From NCBI GenBank assembly GCA_028274465.1, contig CM051455.1:90664871-90728870 (forward strand): 64,000 bases of DNA, written 5' to 3'. This DNA is from Plantago ovata. Taxonomy: Eukaryota; Streptophyta; Magnoliopsida; Lamiales; Plantaginaceae. The first letter of the stretch is position 1. Each line of letters begins with the position of its first letter. Positions 1 to 10,254 of this stretch are shown here, one piece after another. Position numbers and translations under genes: made by a program. Under the pieces are notes generated by a model. That model was not told the origin of the DNA. It worked only from the letters and a program-made list of their open reading frames with translations, and ran no database searches.

Positions 1-1039
1 GTCCACGCCGGGAGTTGTGGTAACCATTCGGGCGGAAGAGCTCGAGCACAAAAAATACGGCGACAAGGATTTTATTGGCCAACCATCATAAAGGATTCAA
101 AGGCCCGAGCCAAAAGGTGCGACGAGTGTCAACGCTTTGCTCGAAGTAGTAAGGCACCGGGAGAACCTATGATAGCCATTCCCATTTCCTGTCCCTTCGA
201 TAGATGGGGGATAGATATCGTAGGAAAATGCCCACTTCCATGAACCAAAAGAAATTCCTGATTGTCGCAGTGGAATACTTTTCTAAGTGGGTCGAAGCGG
301 AGGCCGTAGGAAGAATAACAGAAGAAGTAATGAGAAGCTTTATATGGAGAAATATCATTTGTCGGTTCGGGCTTCCACGGATCATCACTTCAGATAATGG
401 GACACAATTCACCGGGAAGAAAATACGAGCGTGGTGTTCAGAGCTCGGAATCAAGCAGAGTTTCACCTCAGTTGGCCATCCTCAAGCCAACGGATTGACA
501 GAAGTCACTAACCGCACAATCGTTCACAATCTCGAAAAAAGGTTATGAGAGTCTAAAGCCGATTGGGCTGACGAACTTCATGGAGTACTATGGGTTTATC
601 GAACAACTCAGAGAACAGCCACGAAGCAAACTCCATTTTGCATGGTATTCGGCTCCGAGGCAGTCATCCCGTGTGAGATAGCGGTGGAAAGCCTTAGGGT
701 CAAGGAGTACAACTCGAACGATAACGACGAAGCCAGAGCCTTGGAGCTAGATTTACTGGACGCTAAGAGAGAAGAAGTTAGGATGCAGATCCTTCGATAC
801 CAAGCCATGATGACTAAGGCTTATAATAAAAACTTAGTCCGGCGTGACCGAACGTGGGCGACCTCGTGCTTAGAAAGGCGAACATACTGGAAAAAGTAGG
901 GAAGATCCAAGAACCGTGGCAAGGACCATTTCGAGTCACAGAGGCGTTGTCGAATGGATCTTACAGGCTCGAAGATTTAGAAGGAAACACACTACAAAGG
1001 CCTTGGAACATCAAGAATCTTAGGAGATATTACCCCTGA
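1..1039 (+). pseudogene. Tat integrase, copy 1, broken and 5'-partial
   Basis: Encodes the zinc-binding tail and DDE core of a gypsy integrase, which would insert element cDNA into the chromosome in the nucleus. Visible pieces are the CDEC half of the HHCC finger near 120, the second core aspartate in SDNGTQF near 400, the glutamate in ANGLTEV near 495, and a C-terminal part ending in NLRRYYP at 1039. Compared with copy 2 it lacks one A near 226 and one T near 849, giving two frameshifts, and it has a TGA near 547 that copy 2 shares. The N-terminus is cut by the window edge. It cannot make a full enzyme. Confidence 0.88.
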
Positions 1040-1873
1040 AAATATCCTCGAAGTAGTTGCTTTTTGTCACTTTTTGGTTTCAACATTCCCAAGAAACCAC
1101 CCCCGAAAAAGGGGTCGTCACTGAAAAGGAGATGTTAGTTGAAAATCTTGCCAATCAAAAGACCCTCCCACAAACCACCCTCAAGAAGGGTCGTCAATGT
1201 GAGAGAGCCGAATGATTAATGAAATGAATTCGATGCTCTTTTGTTCTCTTCACATACGCAAGTTGAAAAACACTCCGAAAGGAAACCCTCGAGTATTTGA
1301 TAGACTATCGACGGATGGATCATCATAACTAAGAAAAACCGTTCGACCTAAACGAACCACTGTTCGTGGGCCAGTACGAATAGATGTTCATTTCGACGGA
1401 AAAACAATCATTCAACTAGACTGCTGCTTCGAAATACCCTTTCAAAATGAGGATGATGATTCGATGAGGATATTCGACGGAATAAACCTCACCCAAATAC
1501 ATCACCCGAAAATAACTCCGCGAAGAAAAACAACATCTTCAAAGAGCAACGAGATGTAAGTTACAAATCTCTTTCGACGGAAAAGATCTTACTGACACAT
1601 ACTCGTCGAAAAACAAAAAAACAACCAACACAATGATAACACTAGCATCGAAATAAATCAGGCAACGAAAGGGCCTATCAGTGTTGACAAAAAAAAGGAT
1701 TCGACCTGGCCCTCTCCCCAAAAACTAAGGGGCCAATCACCGAATCCTCTCCCCCTAAAACCGTTCGAAGGGTCAAAAGACTACCGAAATACAAGTCAAA
1801 CTTAAATATTGTACTTAATACAAGTCAAATATAAATAAGTGCTTTACAAAAGTTACTCGGCATACCGAGTCTT
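1040..1873. other. Tat non-coding spacer between integrase and antisense gene
   Basis: About 830 bp with no convincing gene, conserved in copy 2 at 53112-53946. It begins with two related GC-rich blocks (about 1094-1122 and 1170-1197). Each has AAACCACCC, a short loop and a G-run followed by GTCGTCA, and each could fold into a small hairpin. Further on the decamer TTCGACGGAA or near copies recur (about 1397, 1469, 1571), and TCGA is very frequent. Because pol and the antisense gene converge here, the spacer may hold both 3' ends. Confidence 0.6.
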
Positions 1874-4514
1874 CTACGAAGGGGGAGCGGGATTGCTGTG
1901 AGCAGTATCTTCGGTGTTGTCATCAAAGTTGAACCTCTTCAAAATAGACCCAAAATCCTTGAACGAAAGCGAGCCAAGATCAATTCCAGCCAGAGTAAGG
2001 TCATCATTACCGACTTCGCACATGGGAAGCACCCACGAAGGAACTGAGGGGAAGTTCGAAGTAGCAGGAGCCTCTTCCGGGTGAACCACCGCAAAAAAAC
2101 TCCTCACTTTGGAGCGCCGCGTACATCGCCTCTTCATCCAAAGGAGCGCCATCTTCACCAACCACGACTTCACCGGGACCAATAGGTTTCAACTCATCGT
2201 CAAGCTCAAGGTTCACGTCCCGCTCTTCATTGAAGTCCGAAGTCAATTTTCCACCGAAACGAAGCTGGGCGAGCGTCTTGTCTTTTCCCTTCACCATCGA
2301 AACGGCATCCCGTTTACTCAGCATATACGCACAAGAACCAGACTCTCGAAAGTCCCGCACAGCTTCGACCCGAGCAAACTTCCCTTTCTTCACAAGTTCC
2401 TCACGTGTCTTCTTCAACGCCACCTCGAAACCCTCCTTCTATTTCGAGAGTTGACTGGTCTTGGCCACCAAGTTCGCATTCTTCTCTTCAACCACCAAGA
2501 GGGTCTTCTCCAAAGAAGCCTTCTTCTCCTTCAAGCGCTCGATCTCAGCTTGCTGATCTTTCAGTTGACTCCCCCTTTTCGAGTAACCCTCCTGGAAGCG
2601 CTCCCTCAACCTCCTCTCCTCCTGAAGTTTCGAATCAAAGCGCTCTAGGGAGTTCGCCCTGTGTTCGAGGCGTTTGTCAATATTCCTCGACACGGTCAAC
2701 AGCTGCATCGAAAGAAAAAGATCAAAAAAAAAAAAAAAAAAAAAAAAAAAACAAACAAACAAAAAGGAATAGATTTATCTTATGAAAAACCAAGAGGTTC
2801 GCACCTGCATTTGAAGAAGAGCGGCTTTCGCTCGAATGCTTGCATCAGAAAGAGCGTCCAGTTCAGCTTGGTCGCTACTACAAACCAAGAGATTTCTCCA
2901 CTTCAAACCAACCTCCGCTTCGCCGTGAAGGAAGGACACCATCTCCCTCCTCGAGCCCTCGGGGACATACTCCCCGGAACCGGCCGGAGAATCAAGCTGT
3001 ATGATCTGCTCGGGGCAAACTTCGGTTCGAGCCCTTTCCCTCTGCGTCGAAGCCGAACTCTGAGCTATCTCCTTTCCACTTCGAACAGGTGGGTTGCGAC
3101 CCAAGTCTTGGTTATCCCCTGAACCTTCGGTTCGACCCACGGGCGGAACGGTCGAAACCACCTGATTGGGAGTCGAACTTGTAGCTGGCGGAACCAACCC
3201 TGAAGCTCCCTCCGTCGGCACAACACCCCCTTCGATAGGGATGTCATGTTGAGGTTGGAAGTCAGCGGGGATGATCTTGTCTAGGTCATGAGGTCGGTCT
3301 TCGGTATACTTTATCGTCACTTTCTTGTTGGCCAACTCCAAAGCCCTTTTCGCGAGGAAGTTAGCAGAGAGCTTCATCCAGTAATCTGCGAAGAAAAGTA
3401 CAAGTGCATAAGTTTTAAGTTATGTTCGAACATAAAACAACATTCGAAAAAGAACCCAAAAGAAAAAAACATTTGAACTCACCCAAGTTTCGGATGCCCC
3501 TCATCTCTGGCTTGATCGATGACACGTCACCAAGTAAAGGATCGGCTCCACCAAGAGACCGTAGGGGTTAATCCGATCTTCGGGTTTAATGCCTTTATAA
3601 TTATCGGCCCACCCCCCTCTCTTCAAGAGCCGAGTCACGTCACCATCGTGCCGCCTCCAAAGCCGAGGAGTAGGCACCACGCCATCACTACCATCCTCCC
3701 CTCTAGGCATTCGAACGTATACGTAACGTCTCTTATAACCAGCCCCGTGAGATGATTGGAACTTGGTGAAGAGCTCATAGTTCCGTACGGGGGTGAAGTA
3801 GTAAAAGTGGCCCGAATCCCCCTCACACATCGTAAAGAATTGCAAAACGTTGGAAGCCGTAACCCGCCGCTTCTTCGACTTACACCACATGCAAAAAGCC
3901 ACAACATACCCAATGGAGTTGGGAAGTACTTGCGTAGGACACAGGCCTAGAGTGTCCAAGATACTGACAACCCCCTCGCACACTGGAAATCTAAATCCAT
4001 GCTCTAAATCTTGGATGTTAATGCAAATACAATCCGTCGGTGGATTGTACACCTTGTCATCGGGACCAGGCAAGATGACTTCGTGGGTACCGGGTATACC
4101 AAACCGATGGTACAAGCTATCCGCCTCCTTTTTCCGGACGGAAGTCAAATCGGTTAACAACCCGGCATCGCTGTTGTCTTCGGTGGGAATAACCGCGGGT
4201 TGACAAGATTCAGGCAACACTTGCTCCGATGGTTGAGCCATTCCTACTTTTCGGGTAGGGTTTCGAGATCTCCGCATCGAATGACGAGATACAGGGATCT
4301 CCTTAGAAAATTTTGGGTTTAGTGACACAAGTCCACTTCCAATCACCTGGTTCGAGGGTAAAAATGGTTTCGTATCAGAAAGGAGAAGGGATTCAGTCTC
4401 TGTTCCTAAGGAATGTGATCTCCTATTTACGCTAAAAGATTTTTCGCTACCCGAACCACCACCGGCACCGGATTGACCAACATTTTGGTTCGACATCCTT
4501 ACAAAAACTACCAA
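1874..4514 (-). pseudogene. Tat antisense spliced gene (putative gypsy-type transposon domain), copy 1
   Basis: Three exons on the strand opposite to pol: about 4514 (or Met at 4496) to 3483, 3385 to 2805, and 2702 to 1874. Intron 1 (3482-3386, 97 bp) has GTGAGT and TTCTTCGCAG ends. Intron 2 (2804-2703) has GTGCGA and TTTCGATGCAG ends and a run of about 26 T's on the coding strand. Exon 1 holds the globular domain I recognise as the plant family called putative gypsy-type transposon (Pfam PF04195 from memory), with motifs such as GHFYYFTPVRNYE and GGWADNYKGIKPEDR. Exon 3 starts with a long charged coiled coil and ends in an acidic tail. An in-frame TAG near 2441 breaks exon 3. The function is unknown; the family occurs as antisense ORFs in Tat elements. 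Confidence 0.8.
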
Positions 4515-5157
4515 GAAAGAAAATCAGTGCAACCCAACCCAAAAATGTCGAAGGATTAGCAAAAGAAAAAACCCTTACCCAGCAAAACCCCAATTCCCAA
4601 AAAATCCCAGTTTTTCTCTCGCCAGAGTCCAACCGTAACCCCCAAATGACGAGAAAACAAAAGCAAAGACGCGCAAAACAAAGCACAAGGTAATCGGGCA
4701 GCAAGCATACAGGCGAGGAGTAATCTCCACCACAAAGCAGAAATTCAGTACAAAAAGAACCAGAAAAGTAAAGAGAATTCGGGAGCGAGAGGTGTACCTG
4801 AAAAGTCGACGGGAAAAGGGCACTTTCACGGGTGGAAAAACCGGCAGCAAGAACGGCGGCAGCGGAGCGTCTGAGAGAGAAGAGAGTTTGTGGAAGAAAA
4901 AATGGGCAAAGTGAAAAAGGTAAAGGGAAAAGGGAATTTTTACTCTCCCCTCATCATTATCACCACCGCGGTTACCAAGAAGCGTGTGGACACGCGGGAC
5001 GCGAAAAGACGACGCGTGGAAAGAAGTTAAACCGCCCTCAAAGAAATTACCCCCCTATCCTTTAACCGTTCAACATTCAAATTACACGTACCCTTTCCCG
5101 CCAGTCATGGAACTTTCGATAGATTCCTCAATCATCTACCGAAACTTGGGGGACTGG
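4515..5157. other. Tat region between antisense gene start and 3' LTR
   Basis: About 640 bp without a supported gene. For the antisense gene this is the upstream side, so it should contain its promoter and 5' leader; I see no clear TATA box in the minus direction. For the element it ends in a purine-rich stretch, AAACTTGGGGGACTGG, just before an LTR-like TG at 5158, which fits a polypurine tract. Confidence 0.45.
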
Positions 5158-5736
5158 TGATAGGGCAAAGGTATGGAGCCTCGAAAGTCCTTATACCTTC
5201 ATCGAAGTGTCCCACCCAGGGAGTGCGACGAACTAAGCACGCGCCTATCGAAGATGTAGATATCGAAGGGTTACCAACAAGACATGGAACTTTCGATAGA
5301 TTCCTCGATCATCTACCGAAACTTGGGGGACTGATGATGGGGGCACAAGGGTGTGAAGCCCCGAAAGGCCTATACACTACCCTCGAAAGGTTGTCCCCAA
5401 GACCATCAGCCTTCCAACCGTCGAAAGCAGACGCGATACGGGAGAATCACCGAGTTGTCCCTCGAATAGGAGACCATGGCAGAATCGGGTCCACCATGTA
5501 TCCTCCCTATATATATGTCTCATTTATTGTACATGCGCACACATTCATTCTCAGATTATTCCCCACACATTAAATTGGCATCAACCTAACTGAGGTAGGT
5601 TGATACCCCAGTCCCTCCCTTTACTATTCCCTTCTCTATTTTGCAGGTACTTAGTCTAATCCTACATTTACTCATACTCTAGCTCCTGGGAGATGAGAGC
5701 ATGATGTCATAGAGCCCTAGAACGGTTCAAACAGCA
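5158..5736 (+). repeat. Tat 3' LTR, copy 1, with duplicated start
   Basis: Runs from TGATAGGGCAAAGG to CAAACAGCA and is followed at once by the intron of the tomosyn-like gene. The stretch GGAACTTTCGATAGATTCC through the G-rich tract occurs twice (about 5108-5157 and 5285-5334), so the LTR proper may begin at 5332 or 5335, as it does in the copy near 58447. A TATATATAT box lies at 5508-5516. Confidence 0.7.
5508..5516 (+). promoter_or_regulatory. Probable TATA box of Tat LTR
   Basis: CTATATATATG sits in the last 230 bp of the LTR and is conserved at 58625-58633 in the other LTR copy. Its position fits the U3/R promoter of the element. Confidence 0.5.
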
Positions 5737-5753
5737 TCTGATTGATTAATTAC

Positions 5754-5795
5754 CTGATGATGACGATGAGCAGCAAAGAGGCGTTTTGCGAACAT
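5754..5795 (-). CDS. Tomosyn/LLGL-like WD40 gene, exon 1 (displaced)
   Basis: A 14-codon exon, ATG at 5795-5793, reads MFAKRLFAAHRHHQ and ends at 5754 before a GTAATT splice donor. Plant tomosyn-like (lethal giant larvae family, transducin/WD40) proteins begin with MFAK followed by a His-rich stretch, as I recall them. The donor is in phase 0, matching the phase-0 acceptor of the exon at 58966, which continues with QQHQHQKG. Only about 17 bp of intron remain before the Tat LTR. These proteins bind syntaxins and modulate exocytosis. The rest of the gene is 53 kb away on the other strand, so the locus is split by an inversion or an assembly error. Confidence 0.6.
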
Positions 5796-6139
5796 GATTG
5801 ATTTTGGGTTTCAAACTTGAGAATGTTTGAATTGAATTGAATTGAAGAGGATGAGTTTCAGAGTAGAGTGAAGCATAACTGGAGTTTGAACAAGTTGACT
5901 AGTTGACGCCTGTTCGTTTTTTTTGGAGTTTTAATTCCCATTTCACCTCTTTTTTCAAATTAATTTATTTATTAAGGCATTATCAAAATCAGCCGCCATC
6001 AAACCCTAAAACGAGACTGAACACCAATATATAGGTCCGTTCGTGCGTTAGTCTACAAGTACAGAACTCTTACCACAAGTACACAACTCTTACCACATCT
6101 AACAGAAGCCAACTCTCACTAGTCTTTTTTCTCTTTTTC
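5796..6139. promoter_or_regulatory. Probable 5' UTR and promoter region of displaced exon 1
   Basis: Immediately upstream (on the minus strand) of the MFAK exon. It has AT-rich repeats of GAATT type at about 5827-5850 and no other ORF. CAATATATAGG near 6026 could serve either direction. I see no recognised gene here. Confidence 0.35.
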
Positions 6140-6455
6140 TCTCAGATCTTCTTCCATGAACCTCTACAGCATCAATCTTCATTGAAAAACTCTCAGATCT
6201 TCTTCCATGAACCTCTTCTTTGAATTGAAAAACTCTCAGATCTTCTTCCATGAACCTCTTTCTTCTACATCATCAATCTTCTTTGAATTGAATTGGGATT
6301 TCATCACTCCAGTGGACAATCTTCTTTGAATTGAATTGAGATTTCATCATTCCAGTCGAGTCGACAATCTTCTTTGAATTGAATTGGGATTTCATCACTC
6401 CAGTTGACAATGATGAAATCCCAATCCAATTCAATTATGAAATCCCAATTCAATT
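6140..6455. repeat. Two interleaved minisatellites ending in a foldback
   Basis: TCAGATCTTCTTCCATGAAC occurs three times (about 6143, 6195, 6237). AATCTTCTTTGAATTGAATT, followed by a GGGATTTCATCA block, occurs three times (about 6278, 6319, 6366). The last unit faces an inverted copy at 6411-6437, giving a stem of about 24 bp with one mismatch and a 13-base loop, followed by a second partial inverted copy to 6455. Confidence 0.75.
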
Positions 6456-6618
6456 AAAAAAAACACTCCAGCAGCTTCTCTCGTCCTTTTCCATTGTAGA
6501 ATCTTGAAGTTGTCGACTGGAATTAATTCCGCCCCCGGCAAGCGAATCCGGTGGTGGGATCCCACCCTGTTTTCTCGTGGTCGTGGAAGTCTTTGACGAG
6601 CTCTTGCATCCGAATCCC

Positions 6619-6825
6619 GATGTATACGTACGGTATAAATACACATGTATTTGTATACATATACAGTACAGTATGTGTTTGTGTGTATTTGTATACATAT
6701 GGTAATGTATGTACTTTGTATACATACGGTACCGTATGTATTTGCATACATAGAGTATAAATACACATGTATTTGTATACATACAGTATGTGTTTGTACA
6801 TACGGATCGGTACACATACCGCAAA
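6619..6825. repeat. GTATAC-rich alternating purine-pyrimidine tract
   Basis: About 200 bp made of imperfect units related to TGTATTTGTATACATA, with many GTATAC and TACGTA palindromes and one TACGGTACCGTA palindrome. The apparent ORFs in all frames here result from the repeat and are not genes. Confidence 0.75.
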
Positions 6826-7166
6826 TGGATATTACCGAGATTTCAGGTACGATAGGCCTTATTTCATTTGTTTCACTTGGGCTGCCTTATTTCATTTGGG
6901 CTTTTTCTCTGGTCTAATTTCAGTATCACCCATCACAGCTTGCAGCTTGTTAGTGGGATATAAATGCTATCTACAGCACAAAACCCTAAACCCTTGGCTC
7001 TGTCTCTCCACAGCAAGCAACTCAGGTACTACATTGGTATTACATTGAACTGTTTGTTTGTATGCTTCACTAGTTCTTAAAGGATGTCTACCTTTAACTT
7101 TTAACTGTTTATATGCTTCACTAGTTCTTAATGATTTGTGTTTATTTACAGGTTTGGTTTTTTAAG

Positions 7167-8283
7167 ATGTCTTGTCAAAGTGAAGATGTAGCATACAACA
7201 ACTTCAAGGAAAATGAGAAACTTGTACGAACTGACTTCTTCAAAAGGGGTAAGAAATTAATTGTTGGTTTAGTTTATGATCCATTGTTACCCTCTTGCTT
7301 TACTAATATAATTTTTTTTTTAAGGTTGAGTTTTCACTGGTGTATGAGAATGTTTTGGGATGCCCTCAATCACAAGGGGACTGCAGTAAGAATCTTCTTT
7401 GTATTATTTTACTTCCGAATACTACTGTATTATTGTACTCTTCTTAATACGCATTATTTTTTTATTTTAGGGTGTTGTGTGCACCTGTTTACTAATGTTC
7501 TTTGTATTATTTTACTCCTGAATATTACTGTATTATTGTACTCTTCTTAATATGCATTATTTTTGTTTTTAGGGTGTTGTGTGCACCTGTTTACTACTAC
7601 TGTTCTTTGTATTATTTTAGTCCCCAATATTACTGTATTATTGTACTCTTTTTAATATGCATTATTTTTGTTTTTAGGGTGTTGTGTGCACCATGTGTTT
7701 TGTGATCTTGTGGGAGCCTGTTTCACTGCAGCAACCAAATAAGAAGATAAGGAAGCGTAGGTTTTTTTCAAAGCAGCAACTACTTGATTGTATGCTTCAC
7801 ATGGACAAACGAACGGATGCGATTGGGTGTCGGTTTACAAGTTTTGAGGAGGTATTTAACTATTTGAAGGACTATGACGGTATCGTTGAAGAGCATGTTT
7901 ACGGGTACGAAGGCAAATCAGAGGGCTGTAAGGACTCCCGAACTGACGAAGTTAAATTGAATTCTAAAGTGAGGGGACAAGTTAAGTCTGATATAATTCA
8001 ATCCCGAAAAGAGGATGTACCATCAGATTCTAAGAGGCTGAAGCTAAAACCGACTACAGTGCTCAAAACTGCGAACACCCGAAAATTTGATGAGATGACG
8101 GGTTTGATCAGACAAGGAACTCTAATGGCGACTATTAAAATTAAGGATTCATCATTTCATGAGTTTGAAGGTGGTGTAGGCTTGGATGGTTGTGCAGATG
8201 TAGATATATCTTCTTGCTCCTTTAATGTAATCTCTATTATATTGCAGCTGATCCTTTTGAATTCTATTATCATTCTACTATGA
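7167..8283 (+). pseudogene. Papain-like (C1A) cysteine-protease-related gene, truncated
   Basis: Exons appear at about 7152-7248 (ATG 7167), 7325-7385 and 7678-8283. The last exon reads like a worn papain domain. GVVCTMCF sits where papains have CGSCW, so the two cysteines are kept but the tryptophan is lost. SKQQLLDC matches the SEQxLVDC block, FEEVFNYLKDYDGI matches the helix before the YPY motif, and LIRQGTLMATIKI followed by FHEFEGGV matches the QGPLSVAI/F..Y..GIY region. The domain stops before the catalytic His and Asn, and the exon 2/exon 3 junction is out of phase, so an active protease is unlikely. It may be a pseudogene or a non-catalytic relative. Secretory features are not visible. 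Confidence 0.5.
7397..7707 (+). repeat. Triplicated intron-acceptor unit
   Basis: A unit of 103-105 bp beginning CTTTGTATTATTTTA is present three times (7397, 7500, 7605). Each copy carries a pyrimidine-rich stretch and an acceptor TTTTAG followed by GGTGTTGTGTGCACC (AG at 7470, 7572 and 7677). The last leads into the papain-like exon. Confidence 0.85.
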
Positions 8284-9421
8284 TATTATGATTACTTGTG
8301 TTAATGAACATATACGTAGTCAACAATTTCAGTCCATGTGTTAATAGTTGTTTATGGATTGTAAATGATGACTTTGTTTTGTCATGGTGCTTTATTATTT
8401 AGTTTATTGATGGGGAATGTGTTTCTCTGCTATGATTTTGCTGTGGACTCTGATTTTGTTACATGCCTCTTGATTTACCGAGATCACGTAGCTGTACGTA
8501 CTTATTTGTTGCCTGATGTAATTTACTATCTCTGTTTTCATCCTGCGTTAAATGAGCCATTCCCCTCTTTTTAGTTTATTGATGTGAAATGTGTTAAAAG
8601 GAATCATCTTGAATGATGTTTGTTAATTTGTATTTTGCCGAATTCATTTAGCTCATTTTCTCTGCCTGTGGACTCTGTTTTGTTACATGGACTCTGATTT
8701 TGTTACATGCCTCTTTATTTTACCGAGATACGTAGCTGTACTTATTTTGTTGCCTGATGTAGTTTTATATGGAAAACCTCTTCTCTTCTTTAAAAAGTAG
8801 ATTATTTACTCCGCCACACTACATATCTTAGATGCCTTGTCTCTGACAAAGTTATATTGAGAAGCAAAGTTATTTTAAGTTTGTTGATCAAGATTCTGAA
8901 TTTCTTTACTCTCCTCTTTCTTTTCTTCTTCTGTTGAAGTATCAATCTCCTCGTAGGATGAGTCACTTGAACTTGAGTCTTGGTAACCTCACTCCTCATG
9001 CTCCATTTTTCATGTTCGAAATTCGCACTGAGACTGGAGTTACATTGATTTTGGCAGTTGGTAGTCTTCTCCACTACTCAATGCAATTCCCTTCCCATTC
9101 GGTGCATTTACCCCTGCTTGCTTAGGGCATTTAGCAAAATTCCTTCAACCCATCTGGACTTAGTCTCCTAAGCCATTCCCGTCCAAACTGGACCTGATTC
9201 ACAAAAGGGAGTGCTAATATTAAAACTGAGGCGGATCGGTGAATCTAATCTATCTAATCTCATCAATTCATCTTTACTATAATTAGTAAAATTTTAAACC
9301 ATGCACGGTAGATAATTTGGCTATAAATATAGTTAAATTAATGTTGTCCTATAATTAGTTTTTTCTCTAAAATTAGTTGAAGTTTAGATCATCGATAGAT
9401 AATTCTCTCTGTGCTATAATA
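8284..9421. other. Gene-poor stretch with short direct repeats
   Basis: No supported gene. GGACTCTGATTTTGTTACAT plus about 60 bp downstream occurs at about 8445-8525 and 8689-8765, and TTTAGTTTATTGATG occurs at about 8398 and 8571, so the segment after the papain-like exon was locally duplicated. The open frames at 8802-9125 are short and resemble nothing I know. Confidence 0.5.
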
Positions 9422-10010
9422 TTTTTTTTTGAACAGCAAAAGAAAATTCATTAAGCTCAACAAGTCATACAAGGTAAGAGGGGTATACTCCAATCATGAC
9501 ACAAAATGTATCACTAATCCAAGTACATCCGAGGGTCCAAAAAGTCAGAGAAGCTTATGAATAACAAAATGAAATGAAACCGAAGGGACTCTAGCTATGC
9601 TATGATCCCCGAGGAATCTCAAACCGAAACATAGACTATAAAACAGTGGCCCCACGAACCCCAGACTAAGTCTGTGATTCGAAATATAGAGACAAGCCTA
9701 CACTCTAATAGTTCCCAGGGCGATGATGCAACATCACAACCCCACTTCCAACTCATAGGAGCGAAAGTCTAGTTGAATCGGTCCCCGTTTGAAATATCCC
9801 TCAAGCTTAAATGAATAAAAGCCAGAAAAAAGACCTCGAAATCGGTAACCAACTCATACAAACCCAGCTCGTCATACTTGTTCGTCCCTGTACAAACAAA
9901 GACAAAAAACGCAGAACAAAACTGTAAAACAGAAATGAAAAAATTGGTATTAAGTTCTTAAAAGGGAGAAACATTTGCAATAAGTCCATGGTTTAAAATT
10001 TTTGTAATTA
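9422..10010 (-). mobile_element. Probable LINE 3' end fragment
   Basis: On the minus strand this piece ends in AATGAATTTTCTTTTGCTGT, then TC and a run of about nine A's (T-run at 9422-9431 on +). Plant L1 elements commonly end this way. The body contains no RT motif, so only a short 5'-truncated copy remains; its upstream limit is uncertain. Confidence 0.5.
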
Positions 10011-10254
10011 GATCCGAAAGTTTGGTGTGGAGTCCATAATTTCGGAATTTCTCGTATGTAGCCCCAACAGTTACCCCCTAAGCTAGTCTGTACATGTCGA
10101 CCAAAATGAAGACAACAAAATTCGGCTCATTCAAACTGTGTAATTAATTGTCCATTTCCTTCATATATCCCCATTCAATTCAAATCAGAAGCGGGTTTTT
10201 TTTCAATTTTTTCAAAACAATCAAAATTCAGAATCCCCAAATCATCTACTCATT

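Larger units (their letters stand above)
1..5736 (+). mobile_element. Ty3/gypsy Tat-lineage retrotransposon, copy 1, right part
   Basis: The window opens inside the integrase of a gypsy element. In order it shows the integrase, a non-coding spacer, a large antisense spliced gene and a 3' LTR ending near 5736. The same order, inverted, is found at 51042-58842. An antisense ORF between pol and the 3' LTR and a dual RNase H (seen in copy 2) are known marks of the Tat group (Grande, Retand, Tat4). The 5' LTR, gag, protease and RT lie outside the window. Frameshifts and a stop show that this copy is defective. Confidence 0.88.

Noticed and set aside
1874..4514. Antisense gene as an independent host gene captured once
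   Set aside because: It occurs at the same place in both copies of the element and belongs to a family already known as antisense ORFs in Tat elements.
6431..6917. Several 60-130 codon frames on both strands
   Set aside because: All lie on the GTATAC repeat; open frames in five frames at once point to repeat composition and not genes.
8802..9125. Short frames on both strands near 8.8-9.1 kb
   Set aside because: No similarity, no splice context and neighbouring repeats; not enough support to call a gene.
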